DNA of 35,987 nt from Methanosarcina sp. (GTDB lineage: Archaea > Halobacteriota > Methanosarcinia > Methanosarcinales > Methanosarcinaceae): NCBI GenBank assembly GCA_003164755.1, contig PLUB01000118.1, forward strand, positions 3,669 through 39,655, read 5' to 3'. Position 1 is the stretch's first letter. Every line of letters starts with the position of its first letter. Below, in pieces: positions 26,384 to 33,121 of this stretch. Under the pieces are notes generated by a model, which was not told the origin of the DNA, made no database searches, and was given only the letters and a program-made list of their open reading frames with translations. Made by a program: the position numbers and the translations under genes.

Positions 26384-27425
26384 TCAATATAAACACATAT
26401 TAAAACTGTATTTCTCAAATTTTGAAGTTTCAAAAATTTGCTGCCTTATGTAATATAACGAATTCAGCAAGCTATCAATATCTTCAGATTTTATCTCCCC
26501 TACATAAGGGTGAATTTTTTCTTCAAAGGTTTTTAGAAGTCTTGGATCAAGATCATTTAGAAAGTAAGTATCCATAATCAGGAGGTTTGAGATCTGCTCG
26601 TAGAAATCCTAAAGTTCTCTAAGCCAGTCTGGAATTCTATAACTTGCTGCATACATCTGCTTATTGAGAAACATAAGGTAACCAAAAATGGTATTTATGA
26701 GATCCTCTATTAGTTTATTATCCGGAAATTTAATCGGAAAACGTCCAAGAACTGTAGGGTCTGTATAATCAGAGAAGATCATTTCAGACTTACATAATGC
26801 GGAGAAAGAGTCTGGCGATCGGGCTGTTAAGCACTGCAGTAACATAAGGATACTCACTAGAGTCTTTGAGAACAATCCCACAGCCATTTCTAAACACGTG
26901 ATTTCCAACAGCATCGTATGTAGCCTGGAGATGATACCCGCCAATTGCAATGATTTTAGGAATTAAAAGGTGCCCAAGGAGCTCTGTTCCTTTTATACTG
27001 TAGTCTGCAGAGTTGAGGGGAGAGTAATTATGAAGGAATTGATTTTTGAATTCCATAATTCTCCTATAAGCCCGAGGAAACTTGAACTTTAGCTCTTCAG
27101 GAGGGATAGTCTTATATTTATTCTTCTTTATTAAATTGGGTGGCTCATAAGGCAGCATAACTATATAGGGGGAAGGGAGAACCGCAAATTTTTCAGAAAA
27201 TGCTCCTGATACATATGGATAAATTATTTCCGGTTCTAAAAATACAGGTTTACACAGACCTTCGCAAAGATAATATGATTCCTAACCGTCTTCTTCAGGA
27301 AAGAGAAGCCTATGCATCAGAATGTTTTTTGCGCTTACACCTTCAAAGATACTTTTTGAGATATCTTTAAGTGTAATTGGAATTGTACCATTTTTTTTGA
27401 CGATTTTAGTTTCTTTAGGTAACAT
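26384..27425 (-). pseudogene. C-terminal part of a type IIG / Eco57I-like DNA methyltransferase
   Basis: On the minus strand an ATG at 27425 opens MLPKETKIVKKNGTIPITLK, a TAG breaks the frame at LFPEEDG, then PEIIYPYVSGAFSEKFAVLP and the region KFKFPRAYRRIMEFKNQFLH. IPKIIAIGGYHLQATYDAVG and CGIVLKDSSEYPYVTAVLNS follow. This is the TaqI-type target-recognition domain at the C-terminal end of N6-adenine methyltransferases and type IIG restriction-modification proteins. After a frameshift near 26800 comes SEMIFSDYTDPTVLGRFPIK and a helical tail (IPDWLREL, TAG, DFYEQISN to EKYSFNM). The catalytic NPPY part is absent. Two TAGs and one frameshift make it non-functional. Confidence 0.7.
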
Positions 27426-27478
27426 CTAATTTTCACTTCTGTCGAGTTCCCTCTAAGCTATAATATACAATTACTCAA

Positions 27479-27601
27479 GTATTTATTTTAAATTAATTAT
27501 ACAAAAAATAGTTTCTAAACGAAAAATACTTCCGCATAAGATTTTTCACAATCAAAAAACAATAAAATATTGATAATGATTTGTAATTATTTGTGAAATT
27601 A
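27479..27601 (+). repeat. Long AT-rich repeat, copy A
   Basis: The core TTATTTTAAATTAATTATAC to CGCATAAGATTTTT (27483-27546, 64 bases) is a perfect inverted match of 28953-29016. Similarity continues more weakly to a TTATTTG end. Confidence 0.85.
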
Positions 27602-27976
27602 GAGCTATAGAGTAAACATATAAATTTTAATTAAATGAAACAAGTGTTAAATAGTAATTAAATAATAACCAAAAAAATATTGAGTGTTAAAAAGTTAATT
27701 TGACATCAAATTATATATGATCTAAATAAAGTGCATTAAAAAAATAGGAGGGAAGCTTAGAAGAATTATATCTCCTAACTATCCTTATGTAGTTACTTCG
27801 ACTAAATATTGTTCCAGGCATATAATTCAAAATAAGATCAATATCTCCCAAGCAATTTTACTCGGTTGCTCATTTCATTTGTGCCGGTTATTATTCACTT
27901 TTTTTAGTTTGCTAATGACGTTGTACTGTAGTACTATTCATAACTTTGTACTGTAGTACAATACATAATTATCTGC

Positions 27977-28096
27977 ATAGTTATTTTAAATTAATTCTAT
28001 ACAAATTTGTTTCTAAACAAAAAATAGTCCTCATAATATTTTTCGCGATCAAAAAACAAAAAAGTAGTAATAATTAGTTTTGATTATTTGTTAAGT
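27977..28096 (+). repeat. Long AT-rich repeat, copy B
   Basis: Same orientation as copy A, diverged (TTATTTTAAATTAATTCTAT, GTTTCTAAACAAAAAATA, GATCAAAAAACAAAAA, end GATTATTTG). Confidence 0.75.
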
Positions 28097-28273
28097 CATC
28101 GGACTAAAAAATTAATAGCTTATGAAAATATCACTTATATATGCATGGAACACGTCAAAGTACTAAAGTAGTACTTGTTGTAGAATAAAATCCAGATCGA
28201 CTATGCATCTCTATTTCTCCACCATGAAAACAAAGTCATGACCCAATGAATAGGCTTACTAAATGATATTTCG

Positions 28274-28304
28274 ATGCATATGTTTTGCTATAAAACATAT
28301 GCAT
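28274..28304. other. Perfect 13-bp-arm hairpin
   Basis: ATGCATATGTTTT (28274-28286) and AAAACATATGCAT (28292-28304) are exact complements around GCTAT. The position, in the centre of the inverted repeat block, suggests a structural role or a transposon or replication-related palindrome. Confidence 0.7.
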
Positions 28305-28494
28305 TCGTGTAAGCGAAGAATCATGTTTTGTAATGAAAGGATACAGAATCAATCAGATTTTACAGAACTTTCAGTACACTATATTCTCTATTTGATAGTT
28401 GAAAATATGAACATTGGATAGGCTACTGATAGGTTCTCTAGTAAGGTTCTATTCTTGAGAAAAAGAATAACATTAGATCTTCATAACTTTACAA

Positions 28495-28609
28495 ATAATA
28501 AAAAATAATTAATAACATATTGTTATTTTTTGACTACAAAAATCTTACGTGGGATTATTTTTTGTTTAGAAACTATTTTTTATAGAATTAATTTAAAATA
28601 ACTACAACG
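28495..28609 (-). repeat. Long AT-rich repeat, copy C (inverted)
   Basis: The reverse complement reads AGTTATTTTAAATTAATTCT, ATAGTTTCTAAACAAAAAAT, then CGTAAGATTTTTGTAGTC, matching copies A and B. Confidence 0.75.
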
Positions 28610-28903
28610 ATAATTAAGTATTGTAGTGTAACCATCGCACCGTATACACTATGATATGTGAATAAATAATTACTTGGAAAAGTTGGCTTTATTTTGAATT
28701 AACTATCCCCCCACTCCCGTATATACTCAAATTAATTATATTTGGTATCCAGTAAACACAACTTTTCCCAGGCCTCATTTTATTATTAACCAATATTCTA
28801 ATAATTTTTTTTTCTATAACAAATGTTATTTTAGTATTTGGATTTGTTTTAAGCATGCATCAGTAATAGTTCGTATAATTCTCAATTTATTATTATAATT
28901 ACT

Positions 28904-29020
28904 TCACAAATACTAAAATTGATTATTCATATATAATTGTTCTTTAATTGTAAAAAATCTTATGCGGAAGTATTTTTCGTTTAGAAACTATTTTTTGTAT
29001 AATTAATTTAAAATAACTTA
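28904..29020 (-). repeat. Long AT-rich repeat, copy D (inverted)
   Basis: 28953-29016 is the exact inverted counterpart of 27483-27546. The remainder is similar to copy A's 3' part and ends in the equivalent of TATTTG. A fifth, eroded copy lies near 30062-30143. Confidence 0.85.
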
Positions 29021-29229
29021 GAAGATAATTGTCATTTTATAGTTTAAATCTAAAAAATAAGTGGGATCGAAAATTGATCCAAAAATAGAGAATAAACTGA
29101 CCTTTCAATAGAGCTAAAAGCAATAATTTTTCAATTTTAAAGTTTTAAAAAATACAAAATCAAATTGTTTTACTTATTTGGTTGTTTTGACATAATTTTA
29201 TCTTGATGAAACCTCTGGAGAGTAATTCT

Positions 29230-29730
29230 ATGGGGTACCTCATACTTGTCAGACATGGAAAGTCCGATTTGAAACCTGATAATTGGTTTGTTGGTTGGAT
29301 GGATGTTCCGCTTAGCAGCAAAGGGATTGAATAAGCTCTTGATTGCACAATCAAACTTAAAGACATCGAACTGGATCTTGCTTTTGTCTCAAACCTTGTT
29401 AGGGCACAGGAAACTCTTTTCGTCATATTGTCCGGGCAGAAAAAAACAGGAATTCTTGTCCATGAAAAGACAAATGATGAAAGCAGGATAGGAAAGATTG
29501 AATGGTACTCTTGTCCCAAAAAACTCGATAAAAGTCTTATTCCAGTATGCTCTACAGCTGCTTTAAATGAGCGTTACTATGGAAAGCTCCAGGGCAAAAA
29601 AAAGCAGAAAATGGTAGAAAAATACGGAAAGGAAAAGCTTACTTCCTGGGATTTAGACTTTGAGCCAGGCCTGATTGAAGGGGAAAGTCTCAAAGTTGTC
29701 TATGATGTTATGATGGGAAAAGTATCTTGA
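29230..29730 (+). pseudogene. Phosphoglycerate mutase (2,3-BPG-dependent type) pseudogene
   Basis: From ATG 29230 the frame reads MGYLILVRHGKSDLKPDNWF, VGWMDVPLSSKGIE, a TAA, then LDLAFVSNLVRAQETLFVIL and AALNERYYGKLQGKKKQKMV, EKYGKEKLTSWDLDFEP, GESLKVVYDVMMGKVS and TGA. The RHG active-site motif, GW-D-PLS--G, L-RA-ET and NERYYG-LQG-NK are the signatures of the cofactor-dependent mutase family. It has an internal stop at codon 36, and the C-terminal third including the second active-site His is missing. The part after the stop remains open for over 130 codons, so decay seems recent. Glycolysis would rely on another mutase. Confidence 0.85.
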
Positions 29731-30405
29731 GTATCAACTCTAAAATATATTTAAACATATATAGTAACTAATCTTTCCATATATTTTATAACCTTTCTAG
29801 ACCATAGTCTTATACTCAAATATCAACGTATATTTAACTTTATGTGGTGACGTTGATTTCTCTTTAGTCATGTATATGATTAAAAAATCTAGTTCGTGAA
29901 TTAATAACCTATATGTTGTTCCGTGGTACTCCTGCCGATGAAATGTGAATGATAAATAATTTAGTGTTAATTTGGACACTAAGTAGGAGTAAAATATTTG
30001 AGACTTATGTATCGCGGAGAAATAAAGCACTGTAATCTAATTATAACTATTGCAATACGGATTATTTGGTTTTAAAATATTTTATGAAAAAGTAAATTCT
30101 ATTATAGAAACTAATTTTCATCAAATTAATTCAAAATAACTATGGTGACAAAAATAAACATCTTTAGGAATGTACATCATTAGCACATATAAAGTTAAAA
30201 GAGTTTACGACATTATATACTTCTAAAAATAAATTGAAAATGCGCATTTATTGGGGAAATAAGCATTTGATAGAAGAAAAAATACACTAGTTATTTTGGT
30301 AGCATTTCTCGTAGTAATTTCAGTGATAGATACTTGTAGTAAGCACAGCAGATAAATGTAGCACTCAAGCCTAAAAGAACATTCCAGTGAACACCTAGAT
30401 GGACA
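29731..30405. other. Intergenic region with repeat and signal-peptide remnants
   Basis: Contains eroded repeat copy E (30062-30143). At about 30264-30350 a short plus-strand frame (RRKNTLVILVAFLVVISVID then TCSKHSR) looks like the signal peptide of a lost lipoprotein. Nothing else is seen. Confidence 0.4.
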
Positions 30406-30444
30406 ATGACAAAAGTAGAGCAATTATTGAAGGTAAGGTGGAAT

Positions 30445-30975
30445 ATGTTCAAAAATCGTAAAGATGCAGGAGAAAAACTTGCTAAGGCTCTTGAAAAGTA
30501 CAAGACAGAAAACCCTCTTATTCTTGCAGTTCCACGAGGGGGAGTGGAAGTAGGATTACAGGTTGCAAGGATATTGAACGTGGATTTTTCCCTCATCATT
30601 GCAGAAATCGATAGACTTATAAAAGCTCTCAGTGGGGGTAATTCCCTGGCCTATATGAAAGGAAGAACCGTGATACTAATCGATGACGGCATCGCGATAG
30701 GTTCTACAATGAGAGCAGCCATTAAACTCTGCAAAAATAGGAAAGCTAGAAAAATTGTGGTTGCATTACCTGTAGCCGGAAGAAAGGTCGCAGAAGAGAT
30801 CGTGAATAAAGTCGATGAACTCGTAGTGCTTGAAATTCCTCGATACTTCAAGGTTGTCGCTGAGGCTTATGCGAAATGGTACGATGTCACAGATGAAGAA
30901 GTTCTCGATTTGCTCAGAGAAAACATAAGAGAAAAAAAGTCAATAAGTTATAATTTGGATGTGCACGAAGCCTAA
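30445..30975 (+). CDS. Phosphoribosyltransferase-like protein with internal deletion
   Basis: A 176-residue protein of the archaeal/bacterial PRTase-like family (COG1926 type): MFKNRKDAGEKLAKALEKYK, PLILAVPRGGVEVG, and the PRPP-binding loop VILIDDGIAIGSTMRAAI, then KIVVALPVAGRKVAEEI and YAKWYDVTDEEVLDLL. Between SLIIA and DRLIKALSGGNSLAYMKGRT about 45-50 residues that I would expect (the RKL--P-NPE-G-GAV-EDG hood region) are missing, while the frame is kept. That removes part of the fold and makes activity doubtful. The ATG at 30445 has GGTGG just upstream and matches the family start; a longer frame begins at 30406. Flanked by decayed genes. Confidence 0.75.
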   Translation: MFKNRKDAGEKLAKALEKYKTENPLILAVPRGGVEVGLQVARILNVDFSLIIAEIDRLIKALSGGNSLAYMKGRTVILIDDGIAIGSTMRAAIKLCKNRKARKIVVALPVAGRKVAEEIVNKVDELVVLEIPRYFKVVAEAYAKWYDVTDEEVLDLLRENIREKKSISYNLDVHEA

Positions 30976-31059
30976 TAATACTGTTTTTTGAATTTTTTTG
31001 CAGTGAGGAAATGATGTAGAGCCAATCATATTTTACAGAGATTTAGTTAGAATATCTAC

Positions 31060-31492
31060 AAGTCTAGTTTATTTAATCTGTTTAGATAAAGTTCATTTAT
31101 TGTACCAAGCTATTGAATTCTGCGGCTAATTTCAATTGCTTTGTCAAATGCTTTTATTGCTTCATAATACTTGCCGAAATCAGCTAGAGCATTTCCTTTA
31201 TTGTTCCAAGCTAATGATCCTGGGGGTTAATTTCAATTGCTTTGTAGTAAGCTTTTATAGCTTCTCCAGGTTTTTTTAATTCAACCAGTGAAAGTCCTTT
31301 ATTGTAGCAAGCATTTTAGTCCTGCGGGTTAATTTCAAGTGCTTTGTTAGCGTCTTTTATTAACTCATAGGGCATTATGTGTTGCATCGTACCTGCGGTA
31401 CTTATCAGCACTAAAAAAACAAGTACAGCAATTCTAAAAAATGTTATAAATGTATACCTTCTACTTGTTTTATCATAGCTCTTTGTTTTCAT
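31060..31492 (-). pseudogene. Secreted TPR protein pseudogene
   Basis: ATG at 31492 opens MKTKSYDKTSRRYTFITFFR, IAVLVFLVLISTAGT (signal peptide), then YELIKDANKALEINPQD, a TAA, NACYNKGLSLVELKKPGEAI and KAYYKAIEINPQD. A frameshift leads to AWNNKGNALADFGKYYEAIK, AFDKAIEIS, another shift and a degenerate end. The 3' flank also matches the 3' flank of the TPR gene at 1843-2475 (TTTAGATAAAGTTC and CTACAAGTC), so both derive from one duplicated unit. Its intact ATG shows what the start of the other gene used to be. Confidence 0.8.
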
Positions 31493-31770
31493 TCTTCAGC
31501 CCCGGTGTTTGTTAAGATACAGAGAATGACGAAATTTAGGAGTTTATCAAAATTTTGCATATATATACTATAAATATTTATAAGATATTTTGTATATTTT
31601 TTTTAAAGTCTATATAATAGTTACAACTTTGAACCCGATTGAACAAATGCTCAAAATACGTAGAATGTGAATAACTAAATGGAATATTATAAGAGCTGGG
31701 TAAAATATTATGTTTAGTGAAGGATAAAAATAAATGAAAATTAAGGAATTATTTAACCTATAACTTGAAC

Positions 31771-31890
31771 TTATTTAATTCCTTTATATATAATTCCTTG
31801 CACTGTCCACGCTATTGAATCCTGCGTCGCACCTTCGATACTAACTAAGATTAAAAAAGATCCAAAAAACGTTGAGAGATAATATTTGCT
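31771..31890 (-). pseudogene. Deleted TPR gene: signal peptide joined to tail
   Basis: The frame GSFLILVSIEGATQDSIAWT then VQGIIYKGIK and TAA joins the end of a signal peptide straight to the last TPR helix, showing an internal deletion of nearly the whole gene. It is adjacent to and in the same orientation as the TPR pseudogene at 31060-31492. Confidence 0.55.
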
Positions 31891-31942
31891 TAGAACTATT
31901 AAGAATATTTTTACAGTCCTAACCGAAATTATTCCAAATAAG

Positions 31943-32207
31943 CTACAATTTATAAAATCTCCCCCGAGCTGTTTCTAGAACAAGTTTAGTCCCATCTCGA
32001 CCCTTGATATTCGTTCGGTAACATTCTCCATGCACAAAACAAACGCAGCAGATATAATCTATTATTATATCTCTAGATATGGCCGAATGTGCTTACTACC
32101 CCGATTCCTTTTGGAATCTGGGATATTAAGCTTAATTTACACATTCTTATTCGAGAAATAATTCCGATAAGAAATTTATTTAGTATTTCTTGAGTGCGGA
32201 TGGTCAT
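31943..32207 (-). pseudogene. Small Cys-rich protein, frameshifted
   Basis: An ATG at 32207 with AGGAG at a good distance opens MTIRTQEILNKFLIGIISRI, RMCKLSLISQIPKGIGVVST and a TAG. In the next frame, open from 32092 to a TAG at 31945-31943, follows ISRDIIIDYICCVCFVHGEC then YRTNIKGRDGTKLVLETARG, RFYKL. One single-base shift near 32095 would join them into about 89 residues with a CCxCxxxHGEC cluster that could bind zinc or an iron-sulfur cluster. The region is richer in G and C than its surroundings, and the strong ribosome site suggests a real gene. The family is not recognised. It may be a recent pseudogene or use recoding. Confidence 0.5.
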
Positions 32208-32441
32208 AAATACTCCTCATTTAGATAGGGATGAGGTGAACACTTGCCTCTTTTCGTATTCGTTTGACCCTCAAAATCACAGCTTCTTTGTAATATTAAT
32301 TTATTTTTGCTCCCATGGTCAGAGGTGGTGCTACTCACATTCAATCGGGAGGTGATAAGCATTGTAATCAAAAAGCTTTACCCCTTTCTATGGTCAGATC
32401 ATCTACCACATAGTATTGGTGCCTAAATATCTATATATTCT

Positions 32442-32531
32442 GAAAAATTTCGATAAATTGTCAAATATTCTCATATAATTATAACTAATATGTAAATGCC
32501 TTGTGATAATTAGAGGTTTATCGAAATTCTC
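32442..32531. mobile_element. Miniature element, complete 90 bp
   Basis: Left end GAAAAATTTCGATAAATTGT, right end (complement) GAGAATTTCGATAAACCTCT. TTAA follows directly at 32532-32535. Exactly the same length as the copy at 5412-5501. Confidence 0.7.
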
Positions 32532-32916
32532 TTAAATAAGATAATGAACTGAGAATGATAGCAAGAGTAAGCAGATTGAAATATCCAGATCAATTTTCGA
32601 TTAGATAAACTTGATTTTTATTTTGGTTACTGATAAGTGTAATTTTGGCAGGAAAAATTCATGAAGTTGAAAATAATGGAAGCATTGGTTAAGACTAAAA
32701 TAGAAAAATCAGAAGCAATAATATACTATTTTTTAAAATAATCTCTCATTTGAGTGAAAGTATATTAAATAAATCTGCAAGGATAAGTTAATTTTATAAT
32801 GTCCATGTATATATGAGGGTAAAGTAAAGGAATACGATATTGTAAATTTGCTATGAATTCAAAGTCATACTTTTGGATGCGGTATGCAATTGTTTATTTG
32901 ATACCTTATTATCTCC

Positions 32917-32939
32917 TCACAACTTTCTGAGAGTTGTGA
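32917..32939 (+). terminator. Hairpin followed by T-run upstream of aconitase
   Basis: TCACAACT and AGTTGTGA pair perfectly around TTCTGAG and are followed by TTTTT. This has the shape of a terminator or attenuator on the plus strand, about 180 bases before the aconitase start. No plus-strand gene ends just upstream, so a leader (attenuation-type) role is as likely. Confidence 0.45.
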
Positions 32940-33121
32940 TTTTTACAGAATAATCGGCAACTGCAGTAAAGCTTAACATGGGAAAACTTCCACATTTTAA
33001 AAAATGTAATATTAATCCAGAAGGAACAAAATGTCTCAGGACGGAAGAAGCTTTCATAGAATAAAGAGAGAGTCATAATATATCAGTTCCAATTTCATAT
33101 TTTTGCTGGAGGTAAGGAATA

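Larger units (their letters stand above)
27426..29229. other. 1.8-kb gene-free repeat block
   Basis: No coding sequence is supported. It is built from four copies of an about 115-bp repeat (two on each strand), a long hairpin at 28274-28304 and three short palindromes at 27923-28176. See separate entries. Confidence 0.6.
30976..33121. other. Debris region upstream of aconitase
   Basis: Two TPR remnants, a frameshifted Cys-rich gene, one complete miniature element, and an about 600-bp aconitase leader region with a hairpin. No intact gene is supported. Confidence 0.55.

Noticed and set aside
26600..27260. Pyrrolysine protein in the methyltransferase remnant
   Set aside because: Two TAGs are in frame, but a frameshift near 26800 and the missing catalytic half make a functional read-through protein unlikely.
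27740..27955. Open plus-strand stretch after AGGAGGG in the repeat block
   Set aside because: There is a ribosome-like site but no start codon within reach and no recognisable protein.
27479..29020. CRISPR array
   Set aside because: Repeats are long, few, partly inverted and unevenly spaced, unlike CRISPR repeat-spacer units.
29797..30030. 77-codon minus-strand ORF
   Set aside because: No family resemblance, no ribosome site, and composition like noncoding DNA.
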